Shown here piece by piece: positions 11,041 to 21,405 of a stretch of 64,000 bases of DNA (positions within the stretch are counted from its first letter, which is position 1; each line of letters opens with the position of its first letter). Under the pieces are notes generated by a model. The model ran no database searches and had not been told where the DNA came from. It saw nothing but the letters and a program-made list of their open reading frames with translations. The translations under genes were made by a program, and so were the position numbers. Source of the DNA: Halichondria panicea (Eukaryota; Porifera; Demospongiae; Suberitida; Halichondriidae); assembly GCF_963675165.1 (NCBI RefSeq), contig NC_087392.1, forward strand, positions 5,649,442-5,713,441. The letters are read 5' to 3'.

Positions 11041-11161
11041 CCTACCAGACTAGAGAGAAGTTGATCCAGAACAGTGATTTATAGTATAGTGACAAACAAA
11101 TTAAAACCACGCCTGTTTTCAATGGGCTCCACCCATAACAGATTAATTAAAAACGTAAACA
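11041..11161. promoter_or_regulatory. Shared divergent promoter region (small membrane protein / AGA)
   Basis: There are only 121 bp between the two start codons, which point away from each other. Both 5' UTRs and core promoters must lie here or overlap the neighbouring gene. No TATA box is obvious. The call is inferred from arrangement only. Confidence 0.45.
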
Positions 11162-14100
11162 ATGAAGTTGTGTGTTGGCTGTGTGCTGCTCATTGCTCTG
11201 CTTGGTCCGTGCGTGTGTGAGGACAAGCTGTTACCAGTGGTCATCAATACATGGCCATTTGTAGACGCTAACAAAGGAGGTGAATAGTAACGTTGATGAG
11301 CTCAGAATATACAGAGCTAGGAGCTACATCTCCTCATGTCCCTCGTACTGTTATACAGAGCTAGGAGCTACATCTCCTCATGTCCCTCGTACTGTTATAC
11401 AGAGCTAGGAACTACATCTCCTCATGTCCCTCATACTGTTATCTACTGACCTATACAGAGCTAGGAACTACATCTCCTCATGTCCCTCGTACTGTTATAC
11501 CAGAGATACAAAAGAAAGGGGATTGGAAACGACCGCCCACGCCCTATGTAAAAGGACTGACATCCGGTGAAGCACTCCGTGTAATTATTGCGCTCGCAAA
11601 TAATTACATGGAAAAGTTTTGTATCCCTGGTTTCTAGCTCTCCTATCCACTAGAGATCACTCAGGGCCTGGGAGATACTTGAGAGAAGTAAGCTTATACC
11701 ACTGACAAGCTCTAAGTCTGTTGTCTTTACTCTGTTTCCAATTTTTTTGAGTTTAGCTTGAATTACTCTATGTCAACTTTTCTCTGTCCCTCCTGTGAAG
11801 TCAAAACAGCAAAGGACATTGCTTGACTTGGTTATTATGTATCTAAGTGCTACATAGAATGGCTTCATGCTATAAATAAGCTGTACTGTTCATAAACGTT
11901 TGCAGTATAGTCCTTCAAACTGCTTTAGTATACTTTTAGACACGCCACGGGCCTGTCCCTCCTACGACTTCATAGTAAAGGCTATTTCTTCTTGCATAGC
12001 ATTTATTTGTCTAGTAATAGTGGCTGCATGGCTTAGTCGACTTTTTAGAGCTAAATTCTCTTTACTTTTTAGAAAAATCAACATTAAAAATGATCAATTT
12101 CACTGTTTCTATGTACAGCACATTGTAGAGCAGTCAAGACTGGTAATGAGCATGCTGACTATAAATATAATCCTTTGTAGTTTTAGCCACGCCCTATAAC
12201 ACGGAATGCTTCACGCAAAAATTTCGTAAAAATTTCGTTTCCAATCCCCTTTCTTTTGTATCTCTGGTTATACAGAGCTAGGAGCTACATCTCCTCATGT
12301 CCCTCGTACTGTTATACAGAGCTAGGAACTACATCTCCTCATGTCCCTCGTATACGTACTGTTATCTACTGACCAGCTGTATTTAAAGAGTACAACCTAG
12401 GCGAGCAAATAGCGTAGGCAAGTCCGTGCTGGTAGTTGCATACATTAATACATTGGTACATTGGTACTTTGCGTATGTAGTTATAGTCGTCCAATATATT
12501 GTTGTTCTCCCCAGCTGCCCAGAGCTTGAGTAATGGTGGTAGCTACCTCGATGCAGTGGAGGCAGGTTGCTCTGTGTGTGAAGCTGAACAGTGTGACGGG
12601 ACAGTGGGCTATGGTGGGAGGTGAGGACTGTGTGGGGGCGTGCGTGTGTGTGAGGTGTGAACAGTGTGACGGGACAGTGGGCTATGGTGGGAGGTGAGGA
12701 CTGTGTGGGGGCGTGCGTGTGTGTGAGGTGTGTGGGCGCGCGCGCGTGTGTGTGTGAGGTGTGGGGGCGTGTGTGTGTGTGTGTGTGTGAGGTGTGATGT
12801 AGGGGCCATGATTTTGTAATCACACAAATACTATTGCGTGCATCTGACTATTGCAGTGATGTCTTACTCTCATTATTCCAGTCCTGATGAGAATGGAGAG
12901 ACCACCCTGGATGCAATGATCATGGATGGGTGAGCAATGGTATCACCTGTGTATACTTATTGTGTGTGGCCAGGGAAACTAGAGAGAACCATGAATAGAA
13001 GAGAAAGGGATTGGCAACGGAATGCACTTCCGGTACCATCCGTGTTTCGCCTCGAGGCTTACTTCCAACGTGGGAGTCTAAACATGAATAATTCATGAGA
13101 ATTGTTTTTGCCGTCTGTAAAAAAAGTCTACAAGCAGTTCTACTGCTAAACATCAACTTCACCTCATTTGTGTGGCGATTTGGGACATAGCACACTACTT
13201 AGTAACACAACCTTAGCTATATAATTATCATAGGTGCTATAGGAACACAAGCATGAAAAAACCTCTGACAGAGGCTCTGTGTACCTCTAGCTACTTCACG
13301 AAAATCAAGATTATATTTCTAAATGATACCTACCATCAGGGGGCATGTGTTTAAGTGTTGGAGGGGTCTTTGAGAAGTAGGCATTAGACACAATAAGTTT
13401 CCCGGGTTTTCGCGGGAGTTTTAGGGCGAAACACGGATGGTTTCAGGCCCATCTGTGTACATTCAATGTAAAAGCATCACGTGAACTGCCCCCGTTGCCA
13501 ATCCCTTTCTCTTCTATCTATGATCACACTACGCTGGCCTCGTAGGGAGAGTCACGATGTTGGGTCAGTGGGGTGTCTGCGTCAGGTCAAGAGTGCAATA
13601 TCAGTGGCTCGTAGCGTCATGGAGAGGACAGGACACACTCTGTTAGTGGGAGAGCTAGGTCAGTCACTAGTACACCCTGTTAGTGGGAGAGCTAGGTCAG
13701 TCACTAGTACACTCTGTTAGTGGGAGAGCTAGGTCAGTCACTAGTACACTCTGTTGGTGGGAGAGCTAGGTCAGTCACTAGTACACTCTGTTAGTGGGAG
13801 AGCTAGGTCAGTCACTAGTACACTCTGTTGGTGGGAGAGCTAGGTCAGTCACTAGTACACTCTGTTAGTGGGAGAGCTATAGGTCAGTCACTAGTACACT
13901 CTGTTAGTGGGAGAGCTAGGTCAGTCACTAGTGCACCCTGTTAGTGGGAGAGCTATATAGGTCAGTCACTAGTACACTCTGTTAGCGGGAGAGCTAGGTC
14001 AGTCACTAGTACACTCTGTTGGGCGGGAGAGCTAGGTCAGTCACTAGTACACCCTGTTAGTGGGAGAGCTAGGTCAGTCACTAGTACACTCTGTTAGTGG

Positions 14101-16744
14101 GAGAGCTAGGTCAGTCACTACTACACTATGTTAGTGGGAGAGCTAGATCAGTCACTAGTACACTCTGTTAGTGGGAGAGCTAGGTCAGTCACTACTACAC
14201 TATGTTAGTGGGAGAGCTAGGTCAGTCACTAGTACACTCTGTTGGTGGGAGAGCTAGGTCAGTCACTAGTACACTCTGTTGGTGGGAGAGCTATAGGTCA
14301 GTCACTAGTACACTCTGTTAGTGGGAGAGCTAGGTCAGTCACTAGTACACTCTGTTAGTGGGAGAGCTAGGTCAGTCACTAGTACACTCTGTTAGTGGGA
14401 GAGCTAGGTCAGTCACTAGTACACTCTGTTAGTGGGAGAGCTAGGTCAGTCATTAGTACACTATGTTAGTGGGAGAGCTAGGTCAGTCACTACTACACTA
14501 TGTTAGTGGGAGAGCTAGGTTGGTTTGATCTTGTGTCTTGATGATTTTCAAAAATGGGCCTGTTATCAAGCTATCTTTGAGTGCTCATAACTTGAGTTAG
14601 GATGGTACAATCATTGTGTAGCCATCTAATGCTGTGCTTACATTAATCCCAAATAAAAAGTTAGCTATAGCTATTGGCTTTAATCATTGATGAATTTTTT
14701 GAATTTCTCCCAACTATCGACCCTAAGTATACTTACTTTTTTTTCCCTGTTAATATTCATATTAGTCATTACTTGCAGCGACAGAGTTTGCAGTGGAGAT
14801 GGGCTTCACCAAAGAGGACCTGCAAACTAACAACTCACGGTGAGAATGATGGTGTGCATACACTGTAGGTCTCCCTGATCTTGCAGGAAGATATACACTG
14901 ACTGGAGGAACAACAAGTGTCAGCCCAACTACTGGATACCCAAGGTTAGCTCCTCACCACACAGGGACACTGTGCACCTAGCTCCTCACCACACAGAGAC
15001 ACTGTGCACCTAGCTCCTCACCACACAGAGACACTGTGCACCTAGCTCCTCACCACACAGAGACACTGTGCACCTAGCTCCTCACCACACAGAGACACTG
15101 TGCACCTAGCTCCTCACCACACAGAGACACTGTGCACCTAGCTCCTCACCACACAGAGACACTGTGCACCTAGCTCTGCTGTGTGCATGACACTGTTTAT
15201 GATTCTGTATACAACCCTTTACCTCACTAAGATAAATGATAAGTACAGAGCCTATAGTGTGGCCCCACTGTACACTGTTACAGCAATGGTGACTGTTCTA
15301 ATAAGAAGGTTTTCATTTCAAGTGAGATGAAAAGGTTGTGCTTGCAATAACTATAATCTCTCTCTGCCCAGCAAGTGACCCCTGACCCTACGTCCACCTG
15401 TGGTCCCTACCACCCACTCACTACACACTCACAGACCACCCCCTCACACGAGTATGTACCACCCACCCCACGTACACTATTAACTTTATATTACCCCCAC
15501 ACAGATACAAGAGACCCCCCATCAACAGGTTTAACCACGACACCATCGGTGAGCAGTATAAGTGATTAGATAGTAGCTGTTTGGGAATGCTACTGTACAT
15601 GTAGTTGGTACCTATAATAATGCTGTACCCGGCCGCCGCCTTATAATTTAACCCAAGGTTATAACTTTAGTATCGTTCATCCAACGTCAACAATTTTATG
15701 ATTTTCTGAAAGCTTATAAAAATACCTTTCAAATTATGTGTTTCAATCCAAATTTCGTTGGAGCCATAATTTGTCATTTTTCGGCCTTGGATCATGGTTA
15801 TCCATGGTGTGGCCAAATTGCCTTTTATCTCTCAAATGTGAACTTTTGATGACACCATTTGAAAGGTCTCTTTTCTAAGCTTTTAGAAAATCATACAATT
15901 TTTGAAATTGGGTCTACGGAATTCAAGTTATGGCAGCTGAAAGAGTACCCAAACCATTGTATCTTTGACTCTGTACAGTTGTAAAAGAGATTTGGCTCTT
16001 AGAAACTATAACTATCTAGTAACGTTACTTGTATATGCCATGCTGCTTGATTGACTGTATATAATATAGGGATGGTGGTGGTTGATGATGGAGGAAGAAT
16101 AGCTTGTGGTACTTCCACCAACGGAGCCAGTCACAAGATACCAGGGTGAGTCAGTAGACACACACTGTACAGTACACTACTACCAGATGGTTGCTTGGAA
16201 GAGTTCTCTTGCTTGAAACCTTTAATCACTTGAATTGAATACGATGTATAGCTATAATTAAACACACCATTAATAATTATACTAAGCCAAACATTTTTGG
16301 TTCAGTTGCTATGGACATCTCTCCCCCTCCAGTCGAGTGGGAGATTCCCCCATTGTCGGGGCTGGTTGCTATGTGGAGAAAGGAGTGGGCGGAGCTTCGG
16401 CCACTGGAGATGGTGACATCATGATGAGGTTCCTACCGTGGTCAGTACACTAACGTATAGTAATTATGCAATGCATTACAGAATTGTTATACGTGACTTC
16501 TTTTCTACCTTTGCTCCTTCCATGCAGCCGTGTTGTGGTGGACAAGATGAAGGCCGGAGCTAGTCCCACGTCAGCTGCCATGGAGGCTCTTCAAGAGATA
16601 AAGAACTACTACCCATCTTATGGTGGTGGAATAATTGCTGTGAATGTAACTGGACATTATGGAGGGGCTTATACTGGGTTCCCATCGTTCCACTACACTG
16701 TGTATAACCCCACCCTCGGGGCGTCCACGGTGGTGGCAGTATGA
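11162..16744 (+). CDS. AGA: Aspartylglucosaminidase (N4-(beta-N-acetylglucosaminyl)-L-asparaginase), 342 aa
   Basis: Eleven exons: 11162-11279, 12515-12620, 12882-12929, 13546-13658, 14779-14839, 14887-14944, 15372-15451, 15505-15548, 16070-16145, 16333-16440 and 16528-16744. They sum to 1029 bp with consistent phases. The enzyme is a lysosomal N-terminal nucleophile hydrolase that cleaves the GlcNAc-Asn bond of glycoasparagines. A signal peptide ([15 protein letters not shown]) precedes the conserved VINTWPF. Recognisable blocks follow: [30 protein letters not shown] (the autoproteolysis site; Thr becomes the beta-chain nucleophile), [18 protein letters not shown] and [13 protein letters not shown]. 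Length matches the human enzyme (346 aa). Exon 2 and exon 4 ends are tandemly copied into their introns, and introns 1 and 3 carry inverted-repeat elements. Confidence 0.97.
11298..12372 (+). repeat. Minisatellite of ~44-bp units in AGA intron 1, interrupted by a transposon-like element
   Basis: Units carrying CAGAGCTAGGAGCTACATCT and CCTCATGTCCCTCGTACTG occur about four times at 11300-11499 and about twice at 12268-12372. The element at 11500-12267 lies between them and was evidently inserted into an existing array. Confidence 0.85.
11500..12267. mobile_element. 768-bp non-autonomous inverted-repeat element (MITE-like) in AGA intron 1
   Basis: The left end CCAGAGATACAAAAGAAAGG... is repeated in inverted form at the right end, ending at 12267. 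Together they give at least ~33 bp of terminal inverted repeat. TTATA flanks both sides (11495-11499 and 12268-12272), consistent with a 5-bp target-site duplication. The interior is A/T-rich with no transposase-like frame. The terminal motif resembles that of the element at 12995-13517. Confidence 0.8.
12660..12694 (+). repeat. Duplicate of the AGA exon 2 end with its donor
   Basis: The last ~35 bases of exon 2 (…CAGTGTGACGGGACAGTGGG…) plus the donor GTGAGG and following TG-rich intron are repeated once, about 74 bp downstream. Reading through the first donor meets a stop at once (AGG TGA), so the second copy is not a usable in-frame extension. Confidence 0.85.
12995..13517. mobile_element. 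~520-bp inverted-repeat element (MITE-like) in AGA intron 3
   Basis: The terminal inverted repeat begins ATAGAAGAGAAAGGGATTGG and continues CAACGG; the right end is its reverse complement. More internal arms (…CATCCGTGTTTCGCC / GGCGAAACACGGATG…) are also inverted. The flanking duplication is unclear. Interior pieces resemble parts of the composite locus at 45957-46483. Confidence 0.75.
13636..14520 (+). repeat. ~38-bp array, about 23 copies, containing the AGA exon 4 end and donor
   Basis: The array begins inside exon 4. Each unit holds CTCTGTTAGTGGGAGAGCTA followed by G|GTCAGTCACTAG, so the exon end and its 5' splice site are repeated through the intron. A few units carry small insertions (gctataggt, gctatataggt) or substitutions (ctatgttag). 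Confidence 0.95.
14946..15178. repeat. Minisatellite of ~32-bp units in AGA intron 6
   Basis: About seven copies of a unit containing AGCTCCTCACCACACAGAGA and CACTGTGCACCT. It starts immediately after the exon 6 donor (AAG|GTTAGCTCC). Confidence 0.9.
15645..15965. repeat. Dispersed foldback repeat, copy 1 (AGA intron 8)
   Basis: A ~320-bp copy of a palindromic family. Its left arm (TTATAACTTTAG...CCAACGTCAA...TTTTCTGAAAGC) is inverted at the right end (GCTTTTAGAAAATCAT...TTGAAATTGGGTC...CAAGTTATGGCAGCTGAAAG). The middle contains GCCATAATTTGTCATTTTTC. Confidence 0.8.
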
Positions 16745-16979
16745 ACATATCGAAATTACTGTAACATTCAATGTTTTTATTGTATTATATCTTTGTTTTA
16801 TGTGCCGAAATTAACAGATTCAATTTTCAAATTTCAGAATAATAATTTGAGTGTTGTGCTGATATTAATATAATATTATTGTAAGTCAATTATATAAGTC
16901 ATTTGATGAATCTTTACAAAGAATGCAAGTCACAGATTGAGTACACACCAATTAAACAGATAGAATATACTACAGCTAG

Positions 16980-17851
16980 CTATGATTGCTTGGTGGTGTC
17001 AGTGTCGGCGTCCACAAGTGCAGACTTATGGCCGATCTTGTCCAGTTCCCCCACCAACTCTCCATTCTGATGCAGCTGCAACATGATGTCAGCCCCACCC
17101 ACCAGCTCACCACTCATGTACACCTGAGGAAATGTTGGCCATTGTCTGTGAGAGGAAGGGTAAAGGAAAATAATATAATAATGTTGAGAACAGGGGACAG
17201 AGTTCACTGCCCTCCTTATGTGACTTACGAATATTCTTTCATTCCTTCTTTGAACTCCACATCCTCCAGAACATCGTAAGTGGGGTAGCCATCAAGCCCT
17301 ACAGTGATGGTGATTAGTACACTCGGAAGGAAGGGTACAGAGCGTGGGGCTAGTGGGCTGGATTAGCTCAGAGCTTACCGTGCATGGCCAGGATCTGTAC
17401 AACCAAGCGACTGAAACCACACTGTAGAGACAGGGAAATGAACCATATAATACACCCATAAGCAGGTCACCTGACCGGCCTCTGTTATAATATACATGGG
17501 CCTCTAATCTACAGTACGTATCATGATTGACTCTCTATAGCGATGAGCCCTGGCCTAGTCATCACTTACCATTGGAGCTGATGGCTCTCCCTTCATGAAC
17601 AACACCAGAGGCTTGTCCTTCACAAGCTGCAGAGATCCCACATACACATACTATAAACATACTGGTATATTCACTCTCTATAAAAGTACCTTTTCAAAAT
17701 AGTCAGTGTCATACTTCTTGGCTGCCCCATCACCAGTAGCTAGCCATCTCCCTTGGCTCAAGGCTTGTGTGGGGACCAGCCGCTGTTGAGTAGATCTCAG
17801 AAGAACTCTACCAGCTCTTAGAGCAAAGCTAGCACTGAAAACAGAGGCCAT
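16980..17851 (-). CDS. GLRX5: Mitochondrial monothiol glutaredoxin 5, 165 aa
   Basis: Five exons: 17851-17690, 17626-17570, 17421-17379, 17298-17229 and 17145-16980. They sum to 498 bp. The protein has an N-terminal presequence rich in Arg, Ala and Ser ([13 protein letters not shown]), then [15 protein letters not shown]. The monothiol active site CGFS is built across the exon 2/3 junction. It continues with [29 protein letters not shown] and LDKIG. GLRX5 carries [2Fe-2S] clusters in the mitochondrial iron-sulfur assembly pathway using glutathione. All core motifs are present and length is close to human (157 aa). It is head-to-head with the L3HYPDH-like gene (121 bp between ATGs) and tail-to-tail with AGA. 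Confidence 0.97.
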
Positions 17852-17972
17852 TGTCTGTGAGCTGACTGTGTATTTTGCTATTGAAATAAAGGGAAAGGTT
17901 GTCTTTAGAACAAACTATGTTTCAGCATTCAGCTAGATCTAGCTAGCTGACAAAGGTGTTTGTGCTGTAGTG
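17852..17972. promoter_or_regulatory. Shared divergent promoter region (GLRX5 / L3HYPDH-like)
   Basis: The two start codons are 121 bp apart and face away from each other. The interval is short and has no recognisable TATA box. The bidirectional promoter is inferred from arrangement. Confidence 0.45.
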
Positions 17973-20795
17973 ATGTCATCTCCTGAGCTGCAGGGGAAGG
18001 ATGGTGTGCTCATCAAGACTGTGGAGATGCATACTGGGGGAGAGCCACTCAGAGTGGTGGTGTCTGGTGAGCAGAATATTAATACCGAGAGATATCGTAA
18101 TCCCTAGCTAACTGTTTATTAAAATGTATTACCTTAATTATAAATGTATTGTACTGACTGTTTCGCTCCTCCCCACTGATCAGGTTACCCTCGTCTGTGT
18201 GGGGACACTCTCTTAGACAAACGCCGTTATGCTCGAGATCACTTGGACCACCTCCGCCGTGCTCTCATGTTTGAGCCGAGAGGTCATAAGGACATGTACG
18301 GGGCTATCCTTGTGGAGAAAGATGCTGACAAGGCAGATCTGGCCGTCTTGTTCATTCATTGTGAAGGTCATTGAATGTGCTTATAAATGCAGACATTTGG
18401 TGTGTGCTAGAAACAATAGCACCTCATAACTTTATTGGTGTGATGTGAGTACAGTTGTGGATAGAGGTGGTCTTTGTTGAGGGGTTGTGTTGAACACACA
18501 CTGTTCATTTGGGAGGGACCTGGCTGCCTGGCTTTATATCGTCTGCATTAAATTTCTCTGGTGAAAAATTAAATACTGTTTTAAGCCTCTCATAGCATTT
18601 GTTGCTAGTGCTGCATAATTATTAACCCTTTTCTCACAGGGTACAGTACCATGTGTATCATTAACCCTTTTCTCACAGGCTACAGTACCATGTGTGGACA
18701 TGCAATGCTATCCTTGGGACGGTATGCTCTTGATTATGGGTTAGTCCCACGGGCCAGCCCAGAGACGGAGGTCAAGATACAGTGCCCATGTGGTCTGGTC
18801 ACTGCACATGTGCAGTACGACAGTGCCTCGGGGAAGAGTGGGCGTGTTCGCTTCAAGAGTGTGCCTTCATTTGCATTCGCTGTCAATCAGAAGATTGAGA
18901 TCAGTAAGTCAATATTTTATTCTTACCATTAATATTATTATTGTCACTGTAGCTAGTGTATTGTAAGGTGTGTTTTGATCGCTGTTTGCAACAAAACCAA
19001 TTTCTTGACCAGCTACTGGTAAGGGCCGGTGTTTGTTCCCTCTAGAAACAGGAGAAACTATTTAAGAAAGTGTTCGTTTTAATTTAGACGTATTGAAGAG
19101 CTCTATCATAATTATGATGTATATCAAGGATTGCCATATCTCACCATCGTGTGCAGATGGTAGAGGTCCAGTGGTGTATGACCTCGGCTATGGTGGAGCA
19201 TTCTATGCTCTAGTCAGTGTACAGCAGTTCAACGTGGACCTAAAGACCACACCCATCCAAGAACTACTTCACCTCGCAAACGATATATTCTACAGAGTTA
19301 AAAACATCACTACACTGACACACCCTGAAAGTGCTGACTTGGCGTTCCTGTATGGAGTTATTCTCACTGATGGCTGTGATACGGAGGGTGTGTCTAATAA
19401 TATCTGCTGCTTTGCCGAGGCTCAACAGGTGGTGCTCTTAGTACTCATGTCCGTGAGAATAATGTGGCATCCTCATTAAGTACCATTTGTATAGACTCGC
19501 CAGCCAGTCCTTCCTCGGGGTAAGGGCTGGCCGAGGAAGGGCTGGCTAGCGAGTCTACCATTTGTATGCTTCAGCCTCTACCGGCCCTCAAATTATTATT
19601 ATTCAGGGGCCCCCATGCAACTTCTAGTTATTAATATCTGTTAATCATTACTGCAATCCTATACCCCCCCACACACCATGATCATAGGTGGATCGCTCAC
19701 CGTGTGGTTCAGGAGTGGCTGCGCGACTAGCTGTACAGTATCACAAGGGACAACTGAAACTAGGTACCTCCAGCCTCTTGATCATTATTCTTGATCATTA
19801 TTTTTGGGCAGATCAAAATGTTGAGGATGGTAGTAATTTATTACGTATTTTACTTGCCAGATTGCTTTATAATTATAGTGAGTCCCAAATGAACAGTTTT
19901 GTACAAATCAACACCTCAACAAAGCCAAATTAATGTATCCATCCATCCATGGATTCAACAGTGTTCAATGTAGCAGCCTCTGTGCCTTGCTCTGAGGACT
20001 GTTAGGAGCCTCTGTGCCTTGCTCTGAGGACTGTTAGCAGCCTCTGTGCCTTGCTCTGGGGACTGTTAGCAGCCTCTGTGCCTTGCTCTGGGGACTGTTA
20101 GCAGCCTCTGTGCCTTGCTCTGGGGACTGTTAGCAGCCTCTGTGCCTTGCTCTGGTGACTGTTAGCAGCCCTGCCTTGCTCTGAGGACTGTTAGCAGCCT
20201 CTGTGCCTTGCTCTGGTGACTGTTAGCAGCCCCTGTGCCTTGCTCTGGGGACTGTTAGCAGCCCCTGTGCCTTGCTCTGGGGACTGTTAGCAGCCTCTGT
20301 GCCTTGCTCTGGTGACTGTTAGCAGCCCTGCCTTGCTCTGAGGACTGTTAGCAGCCTCTGTGCCTTGCTCTGAGGACTGTTAGCAGCCTCTGTGCCTTGC
20401 TCTGGGGACTGTTAGCAGCCCTGCCTTGCTCTGAGGACTGTTAGCAGCCTCTGTGCCTTGCTCTGGTGACTGTTAGCAGCCCTGCCTTGCTCTGAGGACT
20501 GTTAGCAGCCTCTGTGCCTTGCTCTGAGGACTGTTAGCAGCCTCTGTTGTGCCTTGCTCTGAGGACTTGTAATAATAATATTATTGTGTTCTTTGTCCCC
20601 TCAGACCAAGAGAGGTTGATTGTACAACCAAAGGTTGGCTCAGAGATGAGAGGAAAGGTGGTCTCCACTGTGACCTTTGGATCCTACGAGCAAGCAGTTG
20701 TGGTGGAAGTGAGTGGGTGGGGTCACTACACTGGCCGAGGAGAGTACTGGCTAGAGGAGGGGGATCCCCTCTCCACAGGGCTCCTTGTTGAATGA
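17973..20795 (+). CDS. L3HYPDH / proline racemase family enzyme with Cys-Cys active site, 346 aa
   Basis: Six exons: 17973-18066, 18184-18366, 18679-18903, 19157-19428, 19688-19763 and 20605-20795. They sum to 1041 bp. The protein aligns by eye along its whole length with human L3HYPDH: VEMHTGGEPLR near the N-terminus, RRALMFEPRGHKDMYGA, YSTMCGHA, HCPCGLVTA-like, YDLGYGGAFYA, DLAFLYG, DRSPCGSG and EVSGWGHYTG. The family acts on proline or hydroxyproline. In human trans-L-3-hydroxyproline dehydratase the second catalytic position is Thr (SPTGSG). Here it is Cys (CCG TGT GGT, around 19699), the state typical of proline racemases and hydroxyproline epimerases. Family membership is firm; the reaction is uncertain, so no symbol is given. 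Intron 5 is a minisatellite and intron 4 holds a hairpin element. Confidence 0.93.
18624..18692 (+). repeat. Duplicated acceptor plus exon start (exon 3 of the L3HYPDH-like gene)
   Basis: ATTAACCCTTTTCTCACAGG followed by (g/c)TACAGTACCATGTGT is present twice in tandem with a ~34-bp period. The second copy is the real exon 3 start (TACAGTACCATGTGTGGACA). The first has the same acceptor, but its exon-like part runs into the second copy. Confidence 0.85.
19482..19567. mobile_element. 64-bp hairpin with perfect 11-bp flanking direct repeats
   Basis: The hairpin occupies 19493-19556, with ~26-bp arms (AGACTCGC...TTCCTCGG against CCGAGGAA...GCGAGTCT, two mismatches) and a ~12-bp loop. It is bounded by ACCATTTGTAT at 19482-19492 and 19557-19567. 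It lies in intron 4 of the L3HYPDH-like gene. The direct repeats look like a target-site duplication. Confidence 0.8.
19978..20570. repeat. Minisatellite of ~32-bp units in intron 5 of the L3HYPDH-like gene
   Basis: About 18 copies of a unit reading GCAGCCTCTGTGCCTTGCTC then TGAGGACTGTTA, with variants lacking part of CTCTGTG. It fills most of the intron before the last exon. Confidence 0.92.
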
Positions 20796-21242
20796 ACACA
20801 AGCGTAGACAGACAAACAGACAACAGTATTTTTTTATTAATTTTTTGTCATTGTATTATTTTGTAACATGTTTCCCCTGCACTAAATTATTATAATTATG
20901 GGGCGGCCCATTCCTAATTATAGGAGAGGCATGGCTTTCACCCCACCAGTGCTGTTACAGTATAGCTAGTGGCTTAACTTACAATGTACTATTATGGCCA
21001 AATAATAAAATTTTGATACATAATTATCGTTGGCTCTCAAACTTGAATCAATTACATTATAATAGGTACGTGGTGTAAGACAAAAATTCAACAAAGTTTT
21101 TAAGTGTTCCATGTGTTGAACTGTTCATGAATGATGATTTATGATGGGCAAATGCTCCAATTGACTCCCTGGCTTCTTCTCTGTAGAGGGGGGAGGGAGC
21201 ATCCATTACAGTGGGCACATGCACACACAGTATGAGACACTG

Positions 21243-21405
21243 CGTATGGGAACAGAGGAGGTACGACAGGCGCGGTGCAGCTCAGGCAATTAGCCTTTGA
21301 TTGGAGCAATAATTATTCGCCCACGTCGTATGTTTTTGCTGAGAGTAATCAAAGCTAATTACTTGAGCTGCACCGCGCCTGTCGGACCTCCTCTGATATG
21401 GTAAC
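21243..21405. mobile_element. 141-bp foldback element with diverged 11-bp flanking repeats
   Basis: The element spans 21254-21394. Arms of ~48 bp start AGAGGAGGTACGACAGGCGC and are matched almost perfectly by the inverted right arm ending in CCTCCTCT. A ~43-bp spacer lies between. The flanks CGTATGGGAAC (21243-21253) and GATATGGTAAC (21395-21405) agree at 8 of 11 positions. It sits at the edge of the minisatellite, and its left flank resembles a degenerate minisatellite unit. Confidence 0.72.

Noticed and set aside
12383-12823. His/Thr-rich minus-strand frame of 146 codons
   Set aside because: Antisense of AGA exon 2 and its (TG)n intron; low-complexity translation.
13636-14520. Regularly spaced repeats that superficially resemble a CRISPR array
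   Set aside because: Units are contiguous with no unique spacers, lie in an animal intron and contain an exon end; they are minisatellites.
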